A DNA stretch of 64,000 bases. Origin: Kocuria marina (lineage in GTDB: Bacteria; Actinomycetota; Actinomycetes; Actinomycetales; Micrococcaceae). The notes under the pieces are model-generated. The model saw only the letters and a program-made list of their open reading frames with translations, had not been told where the DNA came from and did not search any database. Shown in pieces: positions 18,994 through 26,861 of the stretch. The stretch's first letter is position 1. Every line of letters starts with the position of its first letter. A program made the translations under genes and the position numbers. The DNA is taken from the NCBI RefSeq assembly GCF_000786655.1, contig NZ_JROM01000045.1, positions 62,001 through 126,000 of the forward strand. The letters run 5' to 3'.

Positions 18994-19113
18994 CCCCAAC
19001 TGTCACCTGATCGTGCGGCAGTCCCGACGCTCAGGGCCCAGACGTCGCAGGACGGCGATTCGGTGCAGGCGTTGCTGGTCCTCGTGCGCACCCTGACGGA
19101 CCGGCTTGGCTGA
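18994..19113 (+). pseudogene. C-terminal gene scrap at the right flank of IS110 element
   Basis: Directly after the IS right end the plus strand reads ...RAAVPTLRAQTSQDGDSVQA then LLVLVRTLTDRLG before a TGA at 19111-19113. It is helical and well formed with no start codon, consistent with the 3' end of a gene cut by the insertion. The upstream half is not seen on the other side in the same orientation. Confidence 0.35.
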
Positions 19114-19145
19114 GTGCGGCTTTGGAAGCGCAGTAAGTTGAATGC

Positions 19146-19958
19146 ATGAACAAGATTCGCTGGCTGCAGGTCGGCACCGTCGCGCTGCCGGCGCTGGCGA
19201 CGCTTGGCTTTGGCGAGCTCGAAGCGCCGGGCGAGCACCCGTGGCAGGTGATAGGCCTCGCCCTGGTGTTCCTGGCTGGCATCTGGTGCGTCGCGGTACG
19301 CCATAAACTCCAGGACGCCGAGAAGAAACGGGAGAAGGCCGAGCAAGACCGATTGACTGAGGAGGCGAGAGTCGAACGGGAGTGGCTTGAGGGCGAGTAC
19401 CAAGCGCGCCTCAGCACCCAGACCACTCTCATCGACGAAGTGAGCGCCAGTGTTGGCGGGCTTCTCGACGTCCTCGCACGCCTAGTTCGCGAATCTCCTG
19501 CATCGCGGGCTCACCAGCTCCTGCCGACTCAGCAACAGATCGTCGTCGAGCTGCTAAAGGTGCTCCGCGTTCATCACGAACGAGGCCGTGCCACGCTGTA
19601 CGTGCCGCACGAGGATGGGAGGCTGTCACCGGCCACCTGCAGGGGCCGGCACGATCGGGCGCGCGACTTCGAGCCGGACACGCCGCGCGGCGAGGCCGTA
19701 TGGGACTTCCTCCGAAACGGACCGCCACTTATTTGCAACGACGTGGACGACGAGGATGAACTGCCGGCAGGCTGGGAAGGCACCGGCTCCGACTACAAGG
19801 CCTTCGTTTCTTGCCCCATCGTGGTCAACTCCGACATCTACGGCATGCTCACCTACGACGTGCCGGACGCTGGCACCTTGCAGAAGAGCGACGCCGATGT
19901 GGTCATGATCTACGCCGCGGTGGCGGGGCTTGCTTCCCGTGTCGTTGAGGGCCGCTAG
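19146..19958 (+). CDS. Membrane-anchored GAF-like sensor protein
   Basis: 270 residues. Two N-terminal membrane helices (about 5-22 and 32-52) are followed by a charged coiled coil (KLQDAEKKREKAEQDRLTEE), a linker, and a C-terminal domain with RATLYVPHEDGRLSPATCRG, GEAVWDFLRNGPPLICNDV, FVSCPIVVNSDIYGMLTYD and a final DADVVMIYAAVAGLASRVVE helix. This order matches a GAF domain. Many GAF domains bind small ligands or nucleotides; no output domain is attached, so it is a possible sensor for a partner. It is followed 27 nt later by a small repeat protein and a DUF3883 gene. Confidence 0.6.
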   Translation: MNKIRWLQVGTVALPALATLGFGELEAPGEHPWQVIGLALVFLAGIWCVAVRHKLQDAEKKREKAEQDRLTEEARVEREWLEGEYQARLSTQTTLIDEVSASVGGLLDVLARLVRESPASRAHQLLPTQQQIVVELLKVLRVHHERGRATLYVPHEDGRLSPATCRGRHDRARDFEPDTPRGEAVWDFLRNGPPLICNDVDDEDELPAGWEGTGSDYKAFVSCPIVVNSDIYGMLTYDVPDAGTLQKSDADVVMIYAAVAGLASRVVEGR

Positions 19959-19985
19959 ACTTCAAACTGTGGGGAGGAGCAGGAC

Positions 19986-20201
19986 ATGAACAGCAGCTAT
20001 GGCATCAGCTCCCGGAACGGAGTGGTTTCCGCCAAGCGAGTGACCCCTTTCGTCCGGTCTGTCCAATCCGGCCGGTCGGGCACGTATGTCACCAAGAGCG
20101 CTTCGACGGGCCGGACTGTCGCCCAAGGCAAGAGCGCTTCGACGGGCCGGACTGTCGCCCAAGGCAAGAGTGGATCCACGTCTCAGGACAAGCGCAACTA
20201 A
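19986..20201 (+). CDS. Small basic repeat protein
   Basis: 71 residues, Ser/Gly/Thr/Lys-rich with no hydrophobic segment. It contains a perfect duplication of the dodecapeptide SASTGRTVAQGK followed by SGSTS. At the DNA level this is a 36-bp unit repeated exactly at 20094-20129 and 20130-20165. A GGGGAGGAGCAGGAC ribosome site precedes ATG 19986. Encoded just after the GAF-like protein; probably co-transcribed. Function unknown. Confidence 0.6.
   Translation: MNSSYGISSRNGVVSAKRVTPFVRSVQSGRSGTYVTKSASTGRTVAQGKSASTGRTVAQGKSGSTSQDKRN
20094..20165 (+). repeat. Perfect 36-bp tandem duplication inside small ORF
   Basis: Two identical 36-bp units, each beginning AAGAGCGCTTCGACGGGCC, in frame with the small repeat protein; identity suggests a recent expansion. 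Confidence 0.9.
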
Positions 20202-20218
20202 CTCCATAATCTTGAACC

Positions 20219-20255
20219 GCTCGGCCCCTGGTGATCACATCACCAGGGGCCGAGC
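20219..20255. terminator. Bidirectional terminator hairpin
   Basis: GCTCGGCCCCTGGTGAT (20219-20235) pairs perfectly with 20239-20255 around the loop CAC, between the convergent small repeat gene and DUF3883 gene. Confidence 0.85.
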
Positions 20256-20272
20256 CGCATTCGTGGGTGGCC

Positions 20273-21142
20273 CTATGAGTCGCTGGCTTCTTCCCAGTGG
20301 AATGCCGTGGTCGGCGGGGCATTCCATCGGTATTCGATGGCTTGGAGGTCTTCCTCGGCCGGGCACCACTGCCGAAGTGTGAACTCCGCATTGCTGTCGT
20401 CGAGCTCACCGTTGTCGGTGAACCGTAGGCCGCTGAGGATCCCGATGATGCACTCACCGGGGTGCTGCCGGGCGTGGGTTACTTCCCCGGCGGTCACGGT
20501 GACGGTGGTGCCGTTGGATTGAGTGCCCTTGGCCTCCAGGTACAGGGTCTGGCCGTTCTTCCGAGCGATGGCGTCGTAGGGGCCGTCGAAACGGACGTCC
20601 TCGACGTCCCAGCCACGGTCGCGGTAGTAGGTCTCCAACCGGTGCTGGGCGGCGTCTTCAAGGGCCTTCCGACGTTGGCGATCCATGACTCGCCCTTGTT
20701 CAGGGGCCTCGAGGAGAGCCTGCTCTTCGGTGGCCGTGCGCCCGGTTCCGGCGGCGAGCATCGCATCCTGCTCAGAGGTGTCGTGATAGGTGAGTTCTAC
20801 GCGGTGGCGGGGCAGGGAACGACCGATCAGGGCCTCATGCACCGGGTGCCCTGCAGGTAGGACATGTCCTTGCAGGGCTCGGCGCCGAACGCCGTTGGCC
20901 TGGAATTCCGGACCGACGTCTTCGATCCCGGTGATCGCGGCCACGAGCACGATCTCTCCCTGCCGCGAGAAGGTGGCGATGCGCTCTTCCTCGACCCGGC
21001 TCCCGAATCTCCAGATCCCCCGGTTGTTCGCCCAGATTTCCTCGGGGTCGGCCTCCGGTACCCATCCGTGCCACGGACGTCCTCCCCATGACTCCAGCGG
21101 GTCTTCGGGGCGCTTGTTGGACAACGAAAAGTTGATAGCCAC
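20273..21142 (-). CDS. DUF3883 domain protein (PD-(D/E)xK nuclease-like)
   Basis: 289 residues. The C-terminal domain from about 165 on (RKALEDAAQHRLETYYRDRG, VRFDGPYDAIARKNG, LYLEAKGTQSNG, VTVTAGEVTHAR) is the DUF3883 pattern; Asp in PYD and E-x-K in LEAK mimic a restriction-endonuclease-like active site. DUF3883 domains occur in restriction and other anti-phage proteins. The N-terminal half (WGGRPWHGWVPEADPEEIWA, IVLVAAITGIEDVG) is not recognised. The start is GTG 21142, fixed by AAGGAG 6 nt upstream; a longer frame begins at 21268. It ends at a hairpin shared with the GAF/repeat unit. Confidence 0.7.
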   Translation of the reverse strand: MAINFSLSNKRPEDPLESWGGRPWHGWVPEADPEEIWANNRGIWRFGSRVEEERIATFSRQGEIVLVAAITGIEDVGPEFQANGVRRRALQGHVLPAGHPVHEALIGRSLPRHRVELTYHDTSEQDAMLAAGTGRTATEEQALLEAPEQGRVMDRQRRKALEDAAQHRLETYYRDRGWDVEDVRFDGPYDAIARKNGQTLYLEAKGTQSNGTTVTVTAGEVTHARQHPGECIIGILSGLRFTDNGELDDSNAEFTLRQWCPAEEDLQAIEYRWNAPPTTAFHWEEASDS

Positions 21143-21452
21143 CGGATCTCCTTGAAAGGTCACCACACCTGATCGAGGCACGTGCCCCTTTGTCGACAAG
21201 TCTATGTTCCCAAGCGCGACCGCGCGCGGTAGACCGTGGCAGTTCTGGCAGGCCGCCATGGCCTCCACTGAATCCGAGGTCAGACACGTCCTCAGTGGCG
21301 TCCGGTCGGTGATTGAAGTGCGGCCGTCCCTTTCGCTTGTGGACCTCGGGCATGTCTAGGCGGAGATTGTCATCGGGGACTGATGCACGATTATGTGTCA
21401 GTTGGGCACGGCCCCACCGTCACCGGCCCAGGTGTGGAGATTCTCATGGTGC
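21143..21452. other. Intergenic region, nothing recognised
   Basis: 310 nt between the DUF3883 start and a weak minus-strand ORF. Base composition is somewhat lower in GC than the chromosome. No RNA gene, repeat or convincing ORF. Confidence 0.4.
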
Positions 21453-21707
21453 TCACCGCTCGAAGCCCACTTCCCGACACTCCCAGCGGGCCGGGGCGAG
21501 CCATTGTCGACGCATCAGTCTGACTGCCTCCGCCCGACGCCTCCGATCGACGGTGTACAAAACCGGGCCTCGTCCCTGTACAACTACCGGGAATCTGGGC
21601 CCTGGATCCGCCTGCTGGCAGGTTTCGTGAACCACCCACCGCAAGAAGTCCCGTTCGACCGGAAGGTCGGGCGGGACTTCGTCATTCGCGGGGCCGGTCC
21701 AAGGCAA
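21453..21707 (-). CDS. Small hypothetical protein
   Basis: 84 residues. LPVERDFLRWVVHETCQQAD, FPVVVQGRGPVLYTVDRRRR and AEAVRLMRRQWLAPARWECR read like real protein (balanced hydrophobic pattern, no low-complexity bias), but there is no family match and no good ribosome site. It could be a remnant at the island's right border. Confidence 0.35.
   Translation of the reverse strand: MPWTGPANDEVPPDLPVERDFLRWVVHETCQQADPGPRFPVVVQGRGPVLYTVDRRRRAEAVRLMRRQWLAPARWECREVGFER
21646..21681 (+). terminator. Hairpin inside or near the small ORF
   Basis: GAAGTCCCGTTCGACC pairs with GGTCGGGCGGGACTTC (two G-U pairs on the plus strand) around GGAA. A plus-strand RNA hairpin; role unclear. Confidence 0.4.
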
Positions 21708-21817
21708 CCGTTATCCGGCGCTCCCCACCGGACGGCTCCGTAGAACCGAAGCCGACGGAGACCGCGGGAACCCTCCGTATCGATGGTGCGGCCGGCCCCT
21801 CGCGCCGCGGCCCCCGC

Positions 21818-22147
21818 TCAATCCTCGGTCAGTTCGTACCGGGTCCCGTCCGGAGCGCGCCTGAGCACTCCCATGTCCACGGCGTGCCGGCGGAAGAACG
21901 CGGCGTCGAGCACGAACATCCGCAGCCGCTCGTTGAGCGCGGACTCCGCGACGGCTTCCCCGGGGCGCACGACCCGCCGGGCCACCGCGGCCACGACGTC
22001 GTCGACCCAGCGCACGGGCAGGCCCGGCACGCTGCGGATCAGATCCGCGCGCTGGCCGAGAAACTGCAGGCGCCGGTCGTGTCCCTGCGCGGGGACCGGG
22101 GCATCTCGCCCTCGTCCGGACCAGGGGTGCAACGTCCCGGGTGGCAC
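21818..22147 (-). CDS. DUF2087 domain protein
   Basis: About 109 residues with the start set at GTG 22147 (frame open beyond). The C-terminal segment VRPGEAVAESALNERLRMF, AAFFRRHAVDMGVLRR and TRYEL follows DUF2087, a short winged-helix-like domain sometimes fused to ArsR/MarR regulators; the N-terminus here is short and without a second domain. Co-directional with, and 66 nt downstream of, the secreted LGFP-repeat hydrolase; no functional link is evident. Confidence 0.6.
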   Translation of the reverse strand: MPPGTLHPWSGRGRDAPVPAQGHDRRLQFLGQRADLIRSVPGLPVRWVDDVVAAVARRVVRPGEAVAESALNERLRMFVLDAAFFRRHAVDMGVLRRAPDGTRYELTED

Positions 22148-22212
22148 GCCCCAGGTGGCACGCCCCGGACGTACGGTGGTTGCCGTGAGTCCGGGACACC
22201 GGTCGGGTACCG

Positions 22213-23685
22213 CTACCCCCGACTCACCGTGACCTTGCCGGTGGAGCGGTGCCACGTGGCCACCACACCGCGGGAAAAGCGCTGGGCCATACCGCCGGAG
22301 ACGGCGTACTCGTCGGTCGCGGGGTACCCCCACGCGTGTTCGTGCCCGGCCTTCTGCCAGGCCGTACCGATCCCGCCGCTGAGCTTGATCACGCGGGTGC
22401 CCGTGGCCGGGGAGTACATGGCGCGGTAGCGGGCGTTGCCGTTGCGGAAGTCCTGGTAGGCGCCGCCGGGGATCTTGCGCTCCGCCATTACGGGATAGCC
22501 CCACCCGCGCTCCAGACCGGCAGCCTTGTAGGCGTTACCGATGCCGGTCCCCCACTTCACGGGGTGGGCGCCGGTCGCGGGGCTCCAGTAATACGTGTAG
22601 TTCTTCGTGAAGCCCTGGTAGACCCCGCCCGCGCGGCCCGTGGGCTTCTCCGCCGACGTCGGTTGCCCGTATGTCCCCATCCCGCCCGTGGCGACGTAGT
22701 CGGTCCGGATGGCCCCGCGCAGCCAGGACGTCTGAGGGGTGCCCAGTGTGGCGGTCTGGCCCGTCGTCGTCGGTGCGGGCGGCAGCGTGGCCAAGCCCTG
22801 GGCGATCAGGCCCACGATGTCGTAGTCGTCGTGGTCGTAGCCCTGCAGGGTCTTGAGGGAGGTGCGGGTGAACCCGTCCGCCCGGAACCGCTTCATGCCC
22901 TGGGCTGCGGCGGCGGACGCGGACCACGTGGGCGGGTTGGTGCTTCCGACCACGTCCTTGGTCCCGGCGTGCCACGTGATCGGGAGGGAGCGCACCGCGG
23001 CACTCGGCGCGGTCTGCATGCCGCTGGCACCGCCGCCGCCGATGATTGTCGCACCGCCGCCACGGATCCAGTTCTGCCGATCGGCCAGCAGCTCGTACGT
23101 GATGAACTCCGCGCCACCCGAGTAGCCGGCGAGCCACACGCGGGAGGTGTCCAGGTCGTAGGTCTTCACGAGGCTGTCCTTGAGCGCGCGAAAGTAGTCG
23201 CCGTTGCCGTCCGCGTCCTCCCACCACGTGATGCCGTTGGGCTTGAGCTTGTGGTCCGGGGAGATGGGGACCACCAGGATCATGTTCTTCTTGCGGGCCT
23301 GAGCGGCCAGTGCTGTGAGCGCGGTCCCTTGGGGGCTGTGCACCCAGGTCTCGCCGGGGTTGTCGTAGTCGCCGCCCAGGTAGAACAGCACACCCACGGC
23401 CTTCGAACGGTCGATGCCGTTCGTGTAGATGTGGTAGCTCGAGTTCTTGCCCGCGGCCTTGAAGGGTTTGTGATGGGCGGTCGCGGGAAGGGCGGGGGCC
23501 TGAGCCGCGTGCACGGGCGCCTCGGGAACCCGCGGCGCGGTCCGGACCGCGGGAACCGCGGGAGCGGCCACTGCGGGAGCGGCGTTCGCCGGGGCCAGGA
23601 GTGACGGGGAGAGCGCCAACGGGGACAGCGCCGTGACCACGGCGAGGGCCGCCGCGGGCACCACGGAGGAACGGAAGAAACGCAT
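22213..23685 (-). CDS. Secreted alpha/beta-hydrolase with LGFP repeats
   Basis: 490 residues. Signal peptide at 1-35 (RFFRSS, hydrophobic core, ANAAPA), an Ala/Pro linker, then a PHB-depolymerase/feruloyl-esterase-like domain: VLFYLGGDYDNPGE, TSRVWLAGYSGGAEF (Ser nucleophile in GYSGG) and LQGYDHDDYD (likely His). The C-terminal 170 residues hold three LGFP-type repeats (GTYGQPTSAEK, GWGYPVMAERKIPGGAYQDF, AWGYPATDEYAVSGGMAQRF), which in actinobacteria are thought to anchor proteins to the cell wall. So it is an exported, wall-attached esterase or depolymerase of unknown substrate. Gene stands alone; stop at 22213. Confidence 0.83.
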   Translation of the reverse strand: MRFFRSSVVPAAALAVVTALSPLALSPSLLAPANAAPAVAAPAVPAVRTAPRVPEAPVHAAQAPALPATAHHKPFKAAGKNSSYHIYTNGIDRSKAVGVLFYLGGDYDNPGETWVHSPQGTALTALAAQARKKNMILVVPISPDHKLKPNGITWWEDADGNGDYFRALKDSLVKTYDLDTSRVWLAGYSGGAEFITYELLADRQNWIRGGGATIIGGGGASGMQTAPSAAVRSLPITWHAGTKDVVGSTNPPTWSASAAAAQGMKRFRADGFTRTSLKTLQGYDHDDYDIVGLIAQGLATLPPAPTTTGQTATLGTPQTSWLRGAIRTDYVATGGMGTYGQPTSAEKPTGRAGGVYQGFTKNYTYYWSPATGAHPVKWGTGIGNAYKAAGLERGWGYPVMAERKIPGGAYQDFRNGNARYRAMYSPATGTRVIKLSGGIGTAWQKAGHEHAWGYPATDEYAVSGGMAQRFSRGVVATWHRSTGKVTVSRG

Positions 23686-23920
23686 GGGGGGCTGCTTTCT
23701 ACATGGGGGGGGTATTCAGTTGTGGCCCGCTCGGTCAGCTCATTCCGGGCGCAGCACTGGCAGAGCATCGGGGGAAATGCTCAGCCAGGTGAAGATCATG
23801 CCATCGGCGTGATGGAATTTTGCGAACGCGAAGCCCGTGCCGCGTTAATTTTTGGTGTCCCGGCCGCTCGCAGCCGTCGCCCCCACGACTGGCCGCCTGC
23901 GGCCGCCGGTCCCGCCCCGA

Positions 23921-24757
23921 TCAACCCCTCATCCGGGTCACGACGTCGGTGAGCTGCGCGTCTTCCTCCTCGGTGATCCGCACGCCCAGATCCCGGACCT
24001 CGGTCACGATCTCCGGGGCCGTCAGTTCCCGCTGCCGGGTCGGCCGCCCGGGGGTGCGCACGGTGGTGCCGTGTTCGGTCACAGTCACGTGGCCCCGCGG
24101 GGTGTGCTTCATGACCATGAGGTGATGGCGGAATATGGACTCCGCACCGGTCGAGGTCTGCAGGTGGCCCATCCGCACGTCCGCGGGGTGGATGGTGGAC
24201 TCGTCCAGCACGTGTTCCATGGCCCCGTCCCGCTCGAACGACCACACGGGCCAGCCCTCGTCCGTGACCCGCCCGATCGAGAAGGTGCGGTCCCCCTCCA
24301 CGCGGCGAGCGCCGTCGTGCAACGGGATGGGACCCGTGATGCTGAAACCGAACCCGGGATCGCACAGGTAGCGTGTGCCGGCGAGGTTCACCATCACGGT
24401 CATGTGGGTGCGGGGGCTGTCGAACGAACGCACGCGGCCCAGGGCGCGGCGCACGGTGAAGCCCAGCGTTTCCAGAACGGCCGCGAACAACTGCGAGTGC
24501 TCGAAGCAGTACCCGCCGCGGCGGCGTCGGACGAGTTGGTCCTGCACGGTCGCCAATTCCACCCCGGGATGCCGTCCGAGCAGCACCTCCACGTTGCTGA
24601 ACGGGAACGTGAAGACATGGGCGCGGTGCAGCCGTTCGAGCAGGCCCAGGTCCCGCGGGGCGGCGGCGAGCTGCGCGGCGTCGACGTCCAATGCCGCGAG
24701 GTAGCCAGGGACGTCCACGTCCTCGATCCGCCACGGGGACACGGGGCGTTCGTTCAT
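23921..24757 (-). CDS. nat: Arylamine N-acetyltransferase
   Basis: Transfers acetyl from acetyl-CoA to arylamines and hydrazines via a Cys-linked intermediate. 278 residues, family-typical. The triad is visible: Cys84 in RRGGYCFEHSQLF, His118 in SPRTHMTVMV and Asp133 in RYLCDPGFG; Cys-His-Asp spacing matches the family. The start is one of two adjacent ATGs (24760, 24757); GGAGG 5 nt before the second favours 24757. Divergent from the M15-like peptidase gene. Cytosolic. Confidence 0.93.
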   Translation of the reverse strand: MNERPVSPWRIEDVDVPGYLAALDVDAAQLAAAPRDLGLLERLHRAHVFTFPFSNVEVLLGRHPGVELATVQDQLVRRRRGGYCFEHSQLFAAVLETLGFTVRRALGRVRSFDSPRTHMTVMVNLAGTRYLCDPGFGFSITGPIPLHDGARRVEGDRTFSIGRVTDEGWPVWSFERDGAMEHVLDESTIHPADVRMGHLQTSTGAESIFRHHLMVMKHTPRGHVTVTEHGTTVRTPGRPTRQRELTAPEIVTEVRDLGVRITEEEDAQLTDVVTRMRG

Positions 24758-24857
24758 CATGACCTCCGGGGGCACGGGAGCGGGCCGGTACGCAGGGCGC
24801 GGCAAGGTTGACCCGGCATCATGGTGACACACGACCGCGCCCCGATAAGGACCCGTC

Positions 24858-24893
24858 ATGCACCCGCACACCACGTCCCCGTCCGCCTCATGA
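24858..24893 (+). CDS. Possible 11-residue leader ORF coupled to next gene
   Basis: ATG CAC CCG ... TCA TGA encodes MHPHTTSPSAS. AAGGA lies 7 nt upstream, and its TGA overlaps the ATG at 24890 (ATGA). It may serve to couple translation into the next gene, which otherwise lacks a ribosome site. Chance cannot be excluded. Confidence 0.3.
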   Translation: MHPHTTSPSAS

Positions 24894-25633
24894 GCCGCGC
24901 TCCGGGACGCGCCGTCGGCTGGACGTTGGGTCTGCTCGTGGTGCTGGCCCTCGTGGTGGGTGCCGTGTGGGCCGGTTCGGGACCGCTGCGTTCGATCGTG
25001 TCGAGTGCCCCTCCCGCACTGGGCAGGGCGGTATGCACCGTGACCACGCAGGACGGGGACGTCCCTCTGACCCGCGAGGAGGCCAAAGCCGCGACCACCG
25101 CCGTCGTGCGCGGTGCGGACGCCTCCGCGGTACCCGGCGTGGAGCCGACTGTCATGGAGCGTCTCACGCACGGCCCGCCCGACGACGCCGGGCCCAGCCT
25201 GCGCTGCCGCGGGCACAGCAACGAGGGACTCCAGGCGCAGGAGATCACCCCCTCCGGGCTGACGCCCCGGGCCGAAGCGGTCCGGGACGCGATGATCGAG
25301 GTCTTCGGCCCCCTGAGCCTCGGCGGTTACGCCCCGGGCGGTGTGGGCCACGGACATGGCGAGAATTCCACGCACTACGACGGGCGCGCCGTCGATGTGT
25401 TCTTCCGCCCCGTGACGGAGGAGAACCGCCGGCAGGGGTGGCAGCTCGCGCACTGGCTCGTGGCCCACGCCGAGGACCTGGACGTCCAGTACGTGATCTT
25501 CGACGACATGGTCTGGGGTTCGCGCTCCCCCGCCGGGCGCTGGCACCCCTACAACGCGCCGCCGCCCGCGAACGAGATCCTGCGCCACCTGGACCACGTG
25601 CACGTGGACGTGGTCCGCGGGGAGCCCGCGTAG
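24890..25633 (+). CDS. Membrane-anchored D-Ala-D-Ala-peptidase-like protein
   Basis: 247 residues. An uncleaved N-terminal membrane helix (VGWTLGLLVVLALVVGAVWA) is followed by an extracytoplasmic part. The C-terminal domain has STHYDGRAVDVFFRP, YVIFDDMVWGSRS and HLDHVHVDVV: the His/Asp ... His pattern of the M15/ARB_07466-like Zn-peptidase-related fold. Probably acts on or binds cell-wall peptides; catalytic competence unproven. The start ATG 24890 is preferred because it places basic residues before the helix; a frame from 24821 would add 23 residues. Confidence 0.7.
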   Translation: MSRAPGRAVGWTLGLLVVLALVVGAVWAGSGPLRSIVSSAPPALGRAVCTVTTQDGDVPLTREEAKAATTAVVRGADASAVPGVEPTVMERLTHGPPDDAGPSLRCRGHSNEGLQAQEITPSGLTPRAEAVRDAMIEVFGPLSLGGYAPGGVGHGHGENSTHYDGRAVDVFFRPVTEENRRQGWQLAHWLVAHAEDLDVQYVIFDDMVWGSRSPAGRWHPYNAPPPANEILRHLDHVHVDVVRGEPA

Positions 25634-25721
25634 TCGTCGCGCACTCCGGCTCCGTCCCGTAACGTGACGAATCAGCCCGCACGACATCCGTTGCGGTCCG
25701 TCCCAGCGCAGGAGGACACCC

Positions 25722-26861
25722 ATGAACGCTCACGTGGTGGTTTTCGGAGCCACCGGATACACCGGCCGCCTGGTGGTCGAGTCCCTCGTGGAAAGGGGAG
25801 TCCGCCCCGTCCTGGCCGGGCGCCGCGAACGGCCCCTGAACCAGCTGGCCTGCACGCTGGGCGGCCTGGACGTGCGGACCGCGGACCTGGCCGAGCCCGA
25901 TTCCGTCCGCGCGCTGGTCTCCGAGGGGGACGTCCTGGTCACCACCGTGGGTCCCTTCGAGCGACTCGGGGACGTGGCCGCGGACGCCGCCGCGGCCCAG
26001 GGTGCCCACTACCTGGACTCGACGGGTGAGGTGGGCTTCGTGCGTCGACTCCAGAAGCGCTATCCCGCCGCCGCGTCCGACGACGCCGCTGCGCCGGGTG
26101 ATGCGCCCCGCGGCACCATGCTGCCCGCATTCGGTTACGACTACGTGCCCGGGATCCTCGCAGGATCCCTGGCTCTGGAACGCGCCGGGGACCGCGCCGA
26201 GACCCTGCGGGTGGGCTACTTCGCCCCCGGGGCGGGCCCTACCGGGCTGAGCGGCGGGACCATGACCACCATGCTCGAAGAGCTGAGCAAACCGTTCCTG
26301 GTGTGGCGTGATCACCGGTGGCAGAAGCCGGGGCGGATACCGCGGCAACACACGTTCACGGTAGACGGGGCGAAGCGCAGTGCGGTGATGGTCCCCGGGA
26401 GCGAGATCGTGTTCCTGCCGGACGCGTTCCCGAAGGTTGCGAACATCGAGGTGTTCAACGGGTGGTTCTCCGCGCCGGGGCCAGTCATGAAGGCTACGCT
26501 GCCCGTGATGGCCGTGGCCGGTTCCTCGTCCCTGGCCCGCAAGGCGCTCGGCAAGGGCATCACCGCCCTGACCGGGTCCGAGGGCGGGCCGAGCGCGAGT
26601 GAGCGGGCGAAGTCGTCCTCCCTGGCCATAGCAATGGTCACCGACTCCCGGGGCGAGACCGTGTCCGAGGTCCATGTGGCGGGTCCCAACGTCTACACGC
26701 TCACGGGTCACCTCTTGGCGGCCGGGGCGGAGCACGTGCTCAAGGACCGTTCACGGGCGCGCGGGGTGGTGGGCCCGCTGCAGGCCTTCGGCATGGAAGG
26801 CCTCGTGGAGCTGTGCGCTTCGGCGGGGTTGCGGGAGGTCAGCCCCGGGGCGGCTCGCTGA
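25722..26861 (+). CDS. Saccharopine-dehydrogenase-like NAD(P)-binding protein
   Basis: 379 residues. VVVFGATGYTGRLVVESLV at residues 5-23 is the Rossmann nucleotide-binding motif; LVTTVGPFERLGD, HYLDSTGE and MLPAFGYDYVPGILAG are characteristic of the trans-acting enoyl-reductase/saccharopine-dehydrogenase-like group. Members include mycobacterial lipid enoyl reductases; the substrate here is unknown. A small DDAAAPGDAP insertion precedes MLPAFGYDY. An AGGAGGACACCC ribosome site precedes ATG 25722. Converges on, and overlaps by 23 nt, the DUF808 gene. Confidence 0.82.
   Translation: MNAHVVVFGATGYTGRLVVESLVERGVRPVLAGRRERPLNQLACTLGGLDVRTADLAEPDSVRALVSEGDVLVTTVGPFERLGDVAADAAAAQGAHYLDSTGEVGFVRRLQKRYPAAASDDAAAPGDAPRGTMLPAFGYDYVPGILAGSLALERAGDRAETLRVGYFAPGAGPTGLSGGTMTTMLEELSKPFLVWRDHRWQKPGRIPRQHTFTVDGAKRSAVMVPGSEIVFLPDAFPKVANIEVFNGWFSAPGPVMKATLPVMAVAGSSSLARKALGKGITALTGSEGGPSASERAKSSSLAIAMVTDSRGETVSEVHVAGPNVYTLTGHLLAAGAEHVLKDRSRARGVVGPLQAFGMEGLVELCASAGLREVSPGAAR

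Larger units (their letters stand above)
17520..18995 (+). mobile_element. IS110-family insertion sequence (approximate ends)
   Basis: It consists of a single DEDD transposase gene, a structured non-coding region upstream, and a right end around ACCATAGAGGCACC. IS110 elements lack terminal inverted repeats, so the borders are estimated from where the flanking gene fragments stop; both may be off by tens of bases. Scraps of other coding sequence lie on each side. Confidence 0.7.

Noticed and set aside
11380-21817. Duplicated tRNA-Leu 3' end as attR of the island
   Set aside because: I searched by eye for the T-arm/acceptor sequence near 21.3-21.8 kb and found no copy.
25245-26735. Long minus-strand open frame over the saccharopine-like gene
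   Set aside because: The plus-strand frame has the Rossmann motif and a ribosome site; the minus frame has neither.
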